Part shown: piece after piece, positions 37,626 through 46,570 of the stretch | Position numbering within the stretch: position 1 is the stretch's first letter | How the letters are laid out: the number at the start of each line of letters is the position of its first letter | Assembly: GCF_035920365.1 (NCBI RefSeq) | Contig: NZ_CP109150.1 | Span: 2,356,001 to 2,420,000 of the forward strand | Direction of reading: 5' to 3' | DNA length: 64,000 nucleotides | Source of the DNA: Micromonospora sp. NBC_01740 | Lineage (GTDB): Bacteria > Actinomycetota > Actinomycetes > Mycobacteriales > Micromonosporaceae | Made by a program: the position numbers and the translations under genes | The notes under the pieces: generated by a model | What the model was told of the DNA's origin: nothing | The model's input: only the letters and a program-made list of their open reading frames with translations | The model's database searches: none

Positions 37626-38279
37626 GTGACCCTGCACCCGGGAAGCGGCGACCCGCACCGGTTCGGCACCGAGGCGTTCTACGCCGCGCTCGGCCGGGCC
37701 TTCGTCGCCATGTGCGCGGTGGTGCCGTTCCTCTTCCTCATCGAGGCCCTCGACCAGGGGCTCGCGGTCGGCCTCGACGCCACGGCCGGAATCATCCCGA
37801 AGCGCATCGACGGGCTCGACGGGGTCTTCTTCTCGCCGTTCCTGCACCACGGCTTCGACCACCTCTACAGCAACAGCATCCCGCTGATCCTGCTCGGCAC
37901 CTTCGTGCTCGCCGCCGGCGCCCGCCGCTTCCTCTGGTCGACGCTCGTCATCATCCTGGTCAGCGGGCTGGGTGTGTGGTTCACCGGCTCGTCGACCTCC
38001 GTGGTGGTCGGCGCGAGCGGGGTCATCTTCGGCTACCTGGGCATCCTGCTGACCCGGGGCATCGTCGAACGGAGCTGGTGGAACTTCGCGGTCTTCCTGC
38101 TCGTCGGCCTGCTCTACGGCTGGCAGCTGGTCGGCATCCTCCCCACGGACGAGCGGATCTCCTGGCAGGGGCACCTGTTCGGGCTGCTCGGCGGGGTGGT
38201 CGCCGCGATCATCTTCCGGCGCCGCCGGGGAGACCTGGGCGGCCCCCACCGCTCGGAGTCCACGCTCACCATGCCCTGA
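37626..38279 (+). CDS. Rhomboid-family intramembrane serine protease
   Basis: A 217-residue protein with six membrane segments. The catalytic serine lies in VVGASGVIFGYLG (Ser near residue 130) and the histidine in SWQGHLFGLLGG (near 182). The upstream loop FLHHGFDHLYSN provides the conserved HxxxxHxxxN element. It would cleave membrane proteins within or near their helices. Start is GTG. Stands between two genes in the same direction, with its own region after the hairpin. Confidence 0.92.
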   Translation: MTLHPGSGDPHRFGTEAFYAALGRAFVAMCAVVPFLFLIEALDQGLAVGLDATAGIIPKRIDGLDGVFFSPFLHHGFDHLYSNSIPLILLGTFVLAAGARRFLWSTLVIILVSGLGVWFTGSSTSVVVGASGVIFGYLGILLTRGIVERSWWNFAVFLLVGLLYGWQLVGILPTDERISWQGHLFGLLGGVVAAIIFRRRRGDLGGPHRSESTLTMP

Positions 38280-38396
38280 ACGCCGACGCGCCGGTGCCGC
38301 GCGGCCCGGTGGGACATGCTTGCCCCGGGTGCGCCGCCGGCCCTACCGTCGGGATCAGCACGCGTTGATCCGTGAGCGGAAAGCGACGGTACGCAC

Positions 38397-39365
38397 ATGC
38401 GCGAGGTCGATGTCGCGGTGATCGGGGCCGGCCCCGCCGGGCTGTTCGCGGCCTACTACGCCGGATTCCGAGGGCTCTCCGTCGCGGTCGTCGACGCGCT
38501 GCCCGAACCCGGCGGCCAGATCACCGCCATGTACCCGGAGAAGTTGATCCACGACGTCGCCGGCTTCCCGGCCGTCAAGGGGCGGGACCTGGTGGCCAAC
38601 CTCGTCGCCCAGGCGGCTCCCTTCGACCCGTGCTACCTGCTCGGCACCCGCGCCGAGAAGCTCTCGTACGCCGACGGGCAGCCGGTGCTCGGCCTCGCCG
38701 GGGGCGGGCAGCTGCGGTGCGGGGCGGTGATCGTCACCGGTGGGCTGGGCAGCTTCACGCCCCGCCCGCTGCCGGTGGCGGAGCACTTCGCCGGCGCCGG
38801 GATCGTCTATTTCGTACCGCAGCCGACGGAGCTGGCCGACCGGGACGTGCTGATCGTCGGTGGCGGCGACTCCGCCTTCGACTGGGCGTCGACGCTTGAG
38901 CCGCTGGCCCGCTCGGTGACGGTGGTGCACCGGCGGGAGAAGTTCCGGGCGCACGCGGCCACCGTCGCCCGGGTGCTGGGGCTGCCGGTGCGCGTGATCG
39001 TCAACGCCGAGGTGACGAGGCTGCACGGCGACGGCACGGTCACCGGCGCCGAGATCACCGTACGCGGCGGCGCGGCGGAGCTGCTGCCCGTGGACACGGT
39101 GGTGGCCGCCCTCGGCTTCACCGCCGACCTCGGCCCGCTGGCCGAGTGGGGGCTGCGGCTGGACCGCCGGCACATCGTCGTCGACAGCGCGATGGCGACG
39201 AACCTGCCCCGGGTCTTCGCGGCGGGCGACATCACGGAGTACCCGGGCAAGGTGCGGCTGATCGCGACCGGCTTCGGCGAGGCGGCCACGGCGGTCAACA
39301 ACGCGGCGGTGGCCATCGACCCGAGCGCGCACCTGTTCCCCGGGCACTCGTCCGACGGCACCTGA
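38397..39365 (+). CDS. Thioredoxin-reductase-like FAD/NAD(P) oxidoreductase (ferredoxin-NADP reductase type 2)
   Basis: A 322-residue flavoprotein. The FAD motif is VAVIGAGPAGLFAAYYAGFRG at the N-terminus; the NAD(P) motif is DVLIVGGGDSAFDWASTL; the second FAD motif is VFAAGDITEYPGKVRLI. There is no redox-active CxxC of thioredoxin reductase, and the start VDALPEPGGQITAMYPEKLIHDVAG is typical of YumC-type ferredoxin/flavodoxin-NADP reductases. It presumably supplies or accepts electrons from ferredoxins. The electron partner is not in the window. Confidence 0.9.
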   Translation: MREVDVAVIGAGPAGLFAAYYAGFRGLSVAVVDALPEPGGQITAMYPEKLIHDVAGFPAVKGRDLVANLVAQAAPFDPCYLLGTRAEKLSYADGQPVLGLAGGGQLRCGAVIVTGGLGSFTPRPLPVAEHFAGAGIVYFVPQPTELADRDVLIVGGGDSAFDWASTLEPLARSVTVVHRREKFRAHAATVARVLGLPVRVIVNAEVTRLHGDGTVTGAEITVRGGAAELLPVDTVVAALGFTADLGPLAEWGLRLDRRHIVVDSAMATNLPRVFAAGDITEYPGKVRLIATGFGEAATAVNNAAVAIDPSAHLFPGHSSDGT

Positions 39366-39431
39366 CGCGCCGGTACCGGATGCTGCCCCGGCCGTGGCCG
39401 GATCGAGATCAACGACTGTGATCGTGGGCCG

Positions 39432-41021
39432 ATGAGCGCTCCGCCCCCGCGCCGCGACGGCGCTCCCGCGACCCTGGCCTGGCTGGGGCACCCCGCGACG
39501 GTCGCCGCCCTCGTCCTGCTGGTGACCAACGACCACCTGCTCAAGGCGGCCTTCCCCGGCCCGGTGACCGGCAAGCTCAGCGACGTCGCCGGGCTGGTCC
39601 TCGCGCCGCCGCTGGTCGCGGTGCTGCTCGCGCTGCTCGCGCCGCGGCTGCCGGCCCGCGCCGCCGCCGGGCTCGGGCTCGGGCTCGTCGCCGTCGGGTT
39701 CACCGCGGTCAAGTCCAGCGGGTACGCCGCCGGCGTCGCCTCGGCGGCGTGGAGCGCCGTGAGCGGGCCGTCGCTGGTCCGGGCGGACGGCACCGACCTG
39801 CTCGCCCTGCCGGCGCTGGCCGTCGCGTGGTGGAGCTGGTCCCGGGCGCGGCGGGAGCCGGTGCGACGGCGCTCCGCCCGGCTGGTCCGGCTGCTGGTGC
39901 TGCTGCCGGCGGCGACGCTGGCGGTGGCGGCCACCAGCCCCGTCCACCACCCCGACGCCGTCCGGGCGGCGGTCCTCGACGGACGGTTGGCGGCCGGCAT
40001 CGGCCACGGCTACGCCGACAAGGTCTTCGACGACAGTCCCGCCTGGCGGGTGAGTGACGACGCCGGGGCGACGTGGCGCGACCCGACGCGGGGCGAGGTC
40101 GAAGCGTTGACCGGTGCGAAGGGGCCGGTCGCCGGCGCCGTCAGCCGGGGCTGCTCGACCGCCACGCCGACGCGCTGCTACCGGATGGTCCCCGGCCGGC
40201 TCGCCGTGGAGCAGAGCGACGACGCGGGTCGCAGCTGGCGTCCGGCCTGGGGGGCGACCGAGGCGCAGCGGGCCGTGCTCCGCCGGCAGTACCCGGATCC
40301 GGGGCCGCGCGGGGAGCGGATCGCCGCGCAGGAGCTGACGGTGCGGGACACCGGCGACGGCCGGCACGTCGTGCTGGTGGCCAACGGCCGGGACGGCTTC
40401 GCCGTCCGTCGGCCCGACGGGAGCTGGGAGCGGCTCGGCTTCGTCGGATCCGAGGAGGCCGGAGGATATGCGTTCGACGGGCGACCACCGGCACTCGGCC
40501 GGAGCACCCCCGGGGACCGACGCGACGATCCGCTCCTGGCGCTGTTCCTGGGGCTCACGCTGGCCGGGTCGGTGCTCGCCGTGTCGGGTGTGCGGGCGGG
40601 GCTGCGGGCCGGCACCGCCCGCCTGCGGCTGATCTGCCTGGCCGCGCTCGGTGTCGCCGCCTGGGCGCTGCTGGCCGTGGTCTGGTCGGGTGCGCTGCTC
40701 TTCGCGCAGGCGGGTGTCGTCGCCCTGCTCACGGTCCTGCTCGGTGTGCTGCTGCTGTCCGTCCGGACGCCGGCCGAGCAGTCGGGGCGGTGGACGCTGG
40801 AGGTGCTGCTGGCCGCCGCGCTGGCCCTGGCGCTGGCCGCGCTGCCGCTGGTCGGCTGGCTCTACGGGCGACCCGCGTACACCCACACCGCGCTGCTGCT
40901 CGCCGTGGCGGCCACCGCGCCGGGGCTGCTGCTGGGCTGGCGGGCGGCCCGGCTGGTCACGGCGCCCGCCCACCGGGCCGACCCGCCCTGGCCAGCGGGC
41001 CCCGCCTGGCCGCCCCGCTGA
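39432..41021 (+). CDS. Multi-pass membrane protein with an Asp-box (BNR-like) extracytoplasmic loop
   Basis: A 529-residue protein. The N-terminal half has three to four hydrophobic segments (including ALVLLVTNDHLLKAAFPGP) and the motif GKLSDVAGLVLAPP. The central soluble loop (about residues 175-365) contains two Asp-box motifs, SDDAGATWRD and SDDAGRSWRP, and a related DGSWERL. The C-terminal half has about six more helices. Asp-boxes usually belong to beta-propeller repeats in sialidases or photosystem assembly factors, so an extracellular beta fold is likely. The function is not recognised. Confidence 0.78.
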   Translation: MSAPPPRRDGAPATLAWLGHPATVAALVLLVTNDHLLKAAFPGPVTGKLSDVAGLVLAPPLVAVLLALLAPRLPARAAAGLGLGLVAVGFTAVKSSGYAAGVASAAWSAVSGPSLVRADGTDLLALPALAVAWWSWSRARREPVRRRSARLVRLLVLLPAATLAVAATSPVHHPDAVRAAVLDGRLAAGIGHGYADKVFDDSPAWRVSDDAGATWRDPTRGEVEALTGAKGPVAGAVSRGCSTATPTRCYRMVPGRLAVEQSDDAGRSWRPAWGATEAQRAVLRRQYPDPGPRGERIAAQELTVRDTGDGRHVVLVANGRDGFAVRRPDGSWERLGFVGSEEAGGYAFDGRPPALGRSTPGDRRDDPLLALFLGLTLAGSVLAVSGVRAGLRAGTARLRLICLAALGVAAWALLAVVWSGALLFAQAGVVALLTVLLGVLLLSVRTPAEQSGRWTLEVLLAAALALALAALPLVGWLYGRPAYTHTALLLAVAATAPGLLLGWRAARLVTAPAHRADPPWPAGPAWPPR

Positions 41022-41088
41022 TCCCGCCGCCGGTGTGGTGCGGGGCCCGGCCGGCGGTTCCCTGGCCGCCGGGCGCGGTCGGCGACGG

Positions 41089-42072
41089 TCAGCGGACCGA
41101 GGGCCGGGGCGCGGTCGGCGCGAGGGCGGCGACGCCGACCGCGGCCAGGGTCAGCGCCGCGCCGAGCAGGGTGACGGGCCCCGGGCGGGAGGCCGCCGTG
41201 GGCAGCAGCAGGTCCAGCAGTACGGCACCGACGATCTGCCCGGCGATGGTGGCCAGGCCGAGCAGCAGCACGCCGGTGAACCGGACGATCGCCGCGGCGA
41301 TCGCGATGAACACGATCCCGATCGGCCCGCCCAAATAGAGCCACGGCTCGGCCGGCGCGCCGCCCGCCGGCCAGCCCCGGATCGCGACGTCGACGGCGAA
41401 GGCGACCAGCAGGGCCACCGTGCCGACGGAGAAGTTGACGAGCGTGGCGGTCAGCGCGCTGCCGGCGGCCATCCGTACCCGGCCGTTGACCGCCTGCTGC
41501 CAGGCGATGGCCACCCCGGCGAGCAGCGGCAGCAGGGCCAGCACGAGGGTGCCCGGGTCGCCGAGCCGGTCGCCGACGGCCAGTAGGACCGCGACCACGG
41601 TCAGCGCCGCGCCGGCCAGCCGCTGGCCGGTGACCGGCTGGCGACCGCCCGGACCGATCCCGGCCCGGTCGACGGCCAGGCTGCTGCCGGACTGGCCGGC
41701 GACCACCGCGACGGTGAAGATCGCTACGCCGAGGGTGCCGATGGTCAGCCCCTGGGCGGCGACCAGGAGCGCGCCGCACGCCCCGCCGAGGCAGTGCCAC
41801 GGCCGCAACGTGCCGTCGGTGAGCGCGCCGCGCAGGGCGACCAGCCCCCGCCGCCCACCCGGGGTGGCGGGGACCAGCACCAGCAGCACCAGCAGGCCCA
41901 CCCCGAACGAGACGACCGCGGCGGCGATCCCGTCGGCCAGGCGTACGCCCAACTCGCCGTTGATCCGGGACTGCACGGCCACGGCCAGCCCGGAGGCGGT
42001 CGCGAGGCCCACGCCGGTGATCCGGCGGGCCGCCGACGTGGCTGGAGTGGCCAGCGTCCCGGCGACGCTCAC
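41089..42072 (-). CDS. DMT-superfamily transporter (YdcZ/DUF606 type)
   Basis: A 327-residue protein with about ten membrane helices arranged as two YdcZ-like halves, each with the motif containing Q-x-x-(I/V)NG ([11 protein letters not shown] and [10 protein letters not shown]). The substrate is unknown. The GTG start overlaps the glpX stop (GTGA), so it is translationally coupled downstream of glpX. Repeats of the RING/VNG motif in each half are consistent with gene duplication and fusion. Confidence 0.87.
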   Translation of the reverse strand: MSVAGTLATPATSAARRITGVGLATASGLAVAVQSRINGELGVRLADGIAAAVVSFGVGLLVLLVLVPATPGGRRGLVALRGALTDGTLRPWHCLGGACGALLVAAQGLTIGTLGVAIFTVAVVAGQSGSSLAVDRAGIGPGGRQPVTGQRLAGAALTVVAVLLAVGDRLGDPGTLVLALLPLLAGVAIAWQQAVNGRVRMAAGSALTATLVNFSVGTVALLVAFAVDVAIRGWPAGGAPAEPWLYLGGPIGIVFIAIAAAIVRFTGVLLLGLATIAGQIVGAVLLDLLLPTAASRPGPVTLLGAALTLAAVGVAALAPTAPRPSVR

Positions 42073-43100
42073 TCCTGCTCGGCCAGCGGGCGGCCGTCGA
42101 AGTCGACGGCCGAGTAGAGCGCGAGCTTCTCCAGCCGGTGGTACGAGTCGATCACCCGGATCGTGCCGCTCTTCGAGCGCATGACGATCGACTGCGTGTA
42201 CGCGCCCCCGGCCCGGTAGCGGACGCCCCGCAGCAGGTCGCCCGAGGTGACGCCGGTGGCCACGAAGAAGCAGTTGTCCCCGGTGACGAGGTCGTCGGTC
42301 GTGAGCACCCGGTCCAGGTCGTGCCCGGCGGCGAGCGCCTTCTCCCGCTCCTCGGCGTCGCGCGGCCAGAGCTTGGCCTGCATCGCCCCGCCCATGCACT
42401 TCAGCGCGCAGGCGGAGATGATGCCCTCCGGGGTGCCGCCGATGCCCATCAGCACGTCGACGTCGGACTCGCCCCGGGCCGCCGCGATGGAACCGGCGAT
42501 GTCGCCGTCGGAGATGAACCGGATGCCCGCCCCGGCCCGGCGGATCTGCGTGACCAGGTCGTCGTGGCGGCTGCGGTCCAGCACGCAGACCGTGACCTCG
42601 GAGACGTCGGTGCCCTTGACCTTGGCGATCCGGCGCAGGTTCTCGGCCACCCCGGCGTTGATGTCCACCACGTCGGCGTAGGCCGGGCCGACGGCGAGCT
42701 TCTCCATGTAGAAGACCGCGCTCGGATCGAACATCGCGCCCCGCTCGGAGACGGCGAGCACCGCCACCGCGTTCGGCATGCCCTTGCTCATCAGCGTGGT
42801 GCCGTCGACCGGGTCGACGGCGACGTCCACCTCCGGGCCGGTGCCGTCGCCGACGTGCTCGCCGTTGAAGAGCATCGGGGCGTTGTCCTTCTCACCCTCG
42901 CCGATCACCACGACGCCCCGCATGGGGATCGAGTTGATCAGCTTGCGCATCGCGTCGACGGCGGCTCCGTCGCCGCCCTCCTTGTCGCCCCGACCGACCC
43001 AGCGACCGGCGGCCATCGCCGCGGCCTCGGTGACCCGGACCAGGTCGAGGGCGAGGTTGCGGTCGAGATCCTGTGGGATCCGCGTCCTGGTGTTCGTCAT
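42069..43100 (-). CDS. glpX: Class II fructose-1,6-bisphosphatase
   Basis: Hydrolyses fructose-1,6-bisphosphate to fructose-6-phosphate in gluconeogenesis; 343 residues. The lithium-sensitive phosphatase motif [17 protein letters not shown] is clear, with [15 protein letters not shown] before it and [28 protein letters not shown] after it; the latter is typical of GlpX proteins. The ATG at 43100 is preceded by GGAGG. Only this class occurs in most actinobacteria, so it is the main FBPase. It is divergent from the DUF4245 gene (the mycobacterial Rv1099c/Rv1100 arrangement) and coupled to the DMT gene. Confidence 0.96.
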   Translation of the reverse strand: MTNTRTRIPQDLDRNLALDLVRVTEAAAMAAGRWVGRGDKEGGDGAAVDAMRKLINSIPMRGVVVIGEGEKDNAPMLFNGEHVGDGTGPEVDVAVDPVDGTTLMSKGMPNAVAVLAVSERGAMFDPSAVFYMEKLAVGPAYADVVDINAGVAENLRRIAKVKGTDVSEVTVCVLDRSRHDDLVTQIRRAGAGIRFISDGDIAGSIAAARGESDVDVLMGIGGTPEGIISACALKCMGGAMQAKLWPRDAEEREKALAAGHDLDRVLTTDDLVTGDNCFFVATGVTSGDLLRGVRYRAGGAYTQSIVMRSKSGTIRVIDSYHRLEKLALYSAVDFDGRPLAEQE

Positions 43101-43252
43101 GACGGCTCCTCCTCGCGACGTTGCGGGGCGGCAGGGTGCGGCGTCGCCGCTGCCGGGTTTGTCGCTGATCCTCACACGATCGCTCACCCGACGCGGGGTC
43201 GGGGCGGTGATGGCCCGGATACGGCCGGTCGGGAGGCTGCGAAGATGGTGGG

Positions 43253-43966
43253 GTGGAAGCCGCACAGCCTGCCGAACGCGTACCCGCCGACTCGACGCCG
43301 CCGGACGGCCAGCCGCCGGTCGCCCCGACCCGGGCCGCCGCCGTACCGGAAGGGGAGCCGGCGCTGGTCGAACCCGCCGGCGCCCCCGGGGTGGCCCCGC
43401 CCGACGGCGGGGCGGAGACGGGCGAGCGGCCCGCGCCGCCGCCGGCGGTCGACACCCGCAAGTCGGAGCGCTCGCCGAAGGACATGGCGATCTCGCTGCT
43501 CGTGCTGCTGATCCCGATCGCCCTGCTGCTCGCCTTCTACCGGGGGTTCCTCGGCGGCGACCAGCCGACGACCGTCGACCCGGCGCCCGCCCTCGAATCG
43601 GCGCGGGCCGCCAACGCCTTCCCGGTCAGCGAGCCGGCGGGGCTGGACGACGGCTGGCGCACCGTCAGCGCGAACTTCCAGACCGTCGAAGGCGGGTCGA
43701 GCCTCCGCCTCGGCTACCTCACCCCGGAGGGGCGGGCCGCCCAGTTGGTGCAGAGCAGCGTGCCTCCGGAGCGGCTGCTGCCCACCGAGCTGACCGCCGA
43801 GGGGCAACCGCAGGGCCAGACGGACCTGGGCGGGCGTTCCTGGCAGCGGTACACCGCCCGCGGCAACGAACAGGCCCTGGTCCTGCTCGAACCGAACCGG
43901 ACCGTGATCGTGGTCGGCGACGCCCGGGACAACGAACTGCGGCACCTGGCCTCGGCGATCCGGTAG
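43253..43966 (+). CDS. DUF4245 membrane-anchored protein
   Basis: A 237-residue protein of unknown function. An N-terminal Pro/Ala-rich cytoplasmic stretch precedes one helix ([20 protein letters not shown], about residues 77-96) and an extracytoplasmic domain with [34 protein letters not shown] and a final [20 protein letters not shown], all hallmarks of DUF4245. GTG start. The glpX neighbour is conserved in actinobacteria, but no functional link is established. Confidence 0.85.
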   Translation: MEAAQPAERVPADSTPPDGQPPVAPTRAAAVPEGEPALVEPAGAPGVAPPDGGAETGERPAPPPAVDTRKSERSPKDMAISLLVLLIPIALLLAFYRGFLGGDQPTTVDPAPALESARAANAFPVSEPAGLDDGWRTVSANFQTVEGGSSLRLGYLTPEGRAAQLVQSSVPPERLLPTELTAEGQPQGQTDLGGRSWQRYTARGNEQALVLLEPNRTVIVVGDARDNELRHLASAIR

Positions 43967-44085
43967 CCCGCTTCCACGGCTGCCCCCCGGGTGTCGGTCG
44001 GATCGGCTACGCTGCCCCGGCTCACTGCCCGGCGGCTGAAGTCCGCCAGGTGCTTACCGTTTCGCGTGAAGAGAGACAACTGACT

Positions 44086-44895
44086 GTGAACATTCGACGG
44101 TGGAGCGTCGGCGTGCTCGCCGCCACCCTGCTCGTTCCCGGCCTGACTGCCTGCAAGGCGGACGATCCCGCGCCGACCGCCGCGGGCTCGGCAGCGTCGG
44201 CGGTGCCCGCCGACCCCAAGGAGGCGCTGCTCGCCTCCACCAAGGAGATCGAGAAGGGCAACTTCACCTTCACCCTCACTGGTGCCGGGCTGAGCGGCAA
44301 GGGCCTGGTGCACAAGCCCAGCAACAGCGCCCAGTTCAGCATGAAGTTCGACGACGAGTCCGGCGGCATGTCGATGGGCATGGAGCTGATCTACATCGAG
44401 CCGGACAGCTGGGTGATGCTCGACCTCGGCGAACTGGGCGCCATGATCCCGGGCGCGGAGAAGTGGAAGGGCAAGTACCAGCACCTCGACCAGTCCAAGG
44501 TCAAGGGCGCCGGCGAGCTCAGCCGCTACATGGAGGAAGTCGACCCGGCGGGCAGCGCGAAGCTGACCAAGGGCATCACCGAGGTGCAGAAGACCGCCGA
44601 GGGCAGCTACACCGGCAAGCTCGACGTGTCCGCCGCGGGCGACGCCGCCACCCTGGACGCCGACCTGGTCAAGGCCCTCGGCGCGCAGGCCAAGACGCTG
44701 CCCTTCACCGCCAAGCTGGACGCGGAGGGCCGGCTCACCGAGCTGGTGATCTCGGTGCCGGCCGCCGGTGAGACCAAGGCGCACGACATCAAGGTCACGT
44801 ACGCGGACTACGGCAACGCCGCCGCCGCGCAGAAGCCGCCGGCGGACAAGGTGGTCGAGGCGTCCCCCGAGACGTACGAGATGTTCAAGAAGTAA
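44086..44895 (+). CDS. Lipoprotein, first of two tandem paralogues
   Basis: A 269-residue lipoprotein. The signal peptide ends in the lipobox LTAC (Cys near 23). After a Ser/Ala linker the globular domain starts at about 42 (PKEALLASTKEIEKGNFTFTL) and contains GKYQHLDQ and a final PPADKVVEASPETYEMFKK. The overall layout resembles actinobacterial LppX/LprG-like lipid-carrier lipoproteins, but that relation is uncertain. GTG 44086 is used. It is the paralogue of the next gene at about half identity by eye and ends in a strong hairpin. Confidence 0.78.
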   Translation: MNIRRWSVGVLAATLLVPGLTACKADDPAPTAAGSAASAVPADPKEALLASTKEIEKGNFTFTLTGAGLSGKGLVHKPSNSAQFSMKFDDESGGMSMGMELIYIEPDSWVMLDLGELGAMIPGAEKWKGKYQHLDQSKVKGAGELSRYMEEVDPAGSAKLTKGITEVQKTAEGSYTGKLDVSAAGDAATLDADLVKALGAQAKTLPFTAKLDAEGRLTELVISVPAAGETKAHDIKVTYADYGNAAAAQKPPADKVVEASPETYEMFKK

Positions 44896-44905
44896 CAGCG
44901 ACACA

Positions 44906-44939
44906 CGGAAACGGGGCGGCTCCGGCCGCCCCGTTTCCG
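44906..44939 (+). terminator. Perfect 15-bp hairpin after the first lipoprotein
   Basis: Arms CGGAAACGGGGCGGC and GCCGCCCCGTTTCCG with a TCCG loop, ten bases past the stop codon. Confidence 0.82.
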
Positions 44940-45139
44940 CGTTCCGGGGTCACCCGTCCGGGGCAACCGGACATCCCGGTGATTGTGCGACGCGGCGACA
45001 GGGAACAGGAGTGGGGCGGACCCGGACCGGTCGCCCCGGCAGCCGGCCTCAGGGGGTTCGCGCGGCGCAGCCGACGTGGTGCGTCGCCCGGTTTCCGGCC
45101 GCCGCCAGGTGCGTCGGGTGACCCATGTGGGAGACACGT

Positions 45140-45994
45140 ATGACTGTTCGACGCCTGAGCGCCGGCCTGGTGGCCGCCGCCCTCTTCACTCCCGGCCTGG
45201 CGGCCTGCAACTCCTCCGGGACCCCGACGGCGGGCTCGTCCGCCTCCCCGACCGTCTCGGCGTCCGGCACGCCCGCGCCCTCCGGCAGCGCGGCCCCGGC
45301 GTCCGGTGACGCCAAGCAGGCGCTGCTGGCCTCCACCCGTGAGATCAGCAACGGCAACTTCCGGTTCACCATGTCCGGCGTCGGCTCGACGGCCGAGGGA
45401 CGGGTGCACGAGCCCACCCAGAGCGCCGAGATGCGGGTGACGATCGGCAAGCCGACCGACGACCTGTTCATGAAGCTCGACCTCGTGCACTACAAGCCGG
45501 ACAGCTGGGTGAAGGTCGAACTCGGCGGCACGACCGCCAACAGCGTGCCGGGGGTGCAGAAGCTCAACCTCGGCAAGTACCAGCACCTGGACCAGACCCG
45601 GATCAAGGGCAACCGCAACCTCGGCTTCGACTTCGACAAGGTCGACCCCGCCGGCAGCGAGGTGCTGACGCAGGGCATCACGGAGGTACGCCAGACCGGC
45701 GACGGCGCGTACGCCGGCACGATCGACGTGTCGAAGGCGGCGGAGGCGGGTTCGGTGGACCCGACGGTGATCACGGCCCTCGGGGCGCAGGCGAAGTCGG
45801 TGCCGTTCACCGCGAAGCTCGACCCGCAGGGCCGGCTCAGCGAGATGGTCGTCCAGATCCCGGCCGCCGGCCAGAACCAGGCGCAGGACATCAAGATCAC
45901 GTACTCGGACTACGGCAGCGCCACCGCCGCCCAGAAGCCCCCGGCGGACCAGGTCGTCGAGGCCCCCGCCGAGCTCTACAACCTCTTCAACTAA
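45140..45994 (+). CDS. Lipoprotein, second tandem paralogue
   Basis: A 284-residue lipoprotein with lipobox LAAC (Cys near 23), a Ser/Pro/Ala linker of about 35 residues and a domain aligned with the previous gene: QALLASTREISNGNFRFTMSG, LVHYKPDSWVKVELGG, LGKYQHLDQTRIKG and PPADQVVEAPAELYNLFN. Start at ATG 45140 (MTVRRLSAGL) rather than the in-frame ATG at 45125. The separate terminator between the two copies suggests separate transcription and hence possibly different expression. Ligand unknown. Confidence 0.8.
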   Translation: MTVRRLSAGLVAAALFTPGLAACNSSGTPTAGSSASPTVSASGTPAPSGSAAPASGDAKQALLASTREISNGNFRFTMSGVGSTAEGRVHEPTQSAEMRVTIGKPTDDLFMKLDLVHYKPDSWVKVELGGTTANSVPGVQKLNLGKYQHLDQTRIKGNRNLGFDFDKVDPAGSEVLTQGITEVRQTGDGAYAGTIDVSKAAEAGSVDPTVITALGAQAKSVPFTAKLDPQGRLSEMVVQIPAAGQNQAQDIKITYSDYGSATAAQKPPADQVVEAPAELYNLFN

Positions 45995-46046
45995 CCCCCC
46001 TCCCCACCCCCGCGCTCCCGCCCGCGCCCCCGCTCCCGCCCGCGCC

Positions 46047-46114
46047 GATCATGCAGTTGTGGTGGGTGACACAAGGTGCAGAACGCCCTGTATCGCCCAC
46101 CACAACTCCATGAT
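46047..46114. terminator. Long hairpin between convergent lipoprotein and xseB genes
   Basis: Interrupted palindrome with outer GATCATG/CATGATC and long inner arms including GTTGTGGTGGG and its complement, around a 25-base loop. It lies between convergent stops. A similar style of element is at 62556-62612. Confidence 0.7.
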
Positions 46115-46188
46115 CGCCGGGCGAGCGGGGCCCGAGGCGCGAGCCGGGTCCGCGAGGGGAGCGCGAGCCGGGGCCCGGGCGGGGGAGG

Positions 46189-46410
46189 TCAGGAGGCGGG
46201 GTCCTGGCGGGCGGCGTCGATGCGGGCGCGGGCGCCGTCCAGCCAGCGCTGGCAGGTCTCGGCGAGCTTCTCGCCGCGCTCCCAGAGCGCCAGTGACTCC
46301 TCCAGCGTGGTGCCGCCGGTCTCCAGCCGCTCGACCACCGACGCCAGCTCGGCGCGGGCCTGCTCGTAGCTGAGCTGTTCGGCCTTCTTCTCGTCAGTCA
46401 TCGCTGCCAT
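46189..46410 (-). CDS. xseB: Exodeoxyribonuclease VII small subunit
   Basis: A 73-residue helical protein, standard XseB length. The signature [34 protein letters not shown], followed by [15 protein letters not shown], is characteristic. It forms the exonuclease VII complex with XseA, degrading single-stranded DNA from both ends. It follows xseA in transcription direction after a repeat-filled 125-base gap. Confidence 0.95.
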   Translation of the reverse strand: MAAMTDEKKAEQLSYEQARAELASVVERLETGGTTLEESLALWERGEKLAETCQRWLDGARARIDAARQDPAS

Positions 46411-46431
46411 CCCACCACATCGTGATCCCGT

Positions 46432-46570
46432 CGCCGTTCAGCGTCGACCGTCGCGGCCGGCCCGCCATCGTGTGTTCCGCTTCCGTTCAGCCGTCGACCG
46501 TCGCCGCCAGCTCGCCATCGTGTTTCCACTTCCGTTCAGCCGTCGACCGTCGCCGCCAGTTCGCCCTCGG
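46432..46570 (-). repeat. 49-bp tandem repeats copying the 3' end of xseA
   Basis: The unit TTCCGTTCAGCCGTCGACCG plus CGCCGCCAG... starts at 46481 and 46530, with a diverged copy from about 46432. The last copy contains the xseA C-terminal codons and stop, so the gene tail has been duplicated into the spacer before xseB. Confidence 0.8.
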
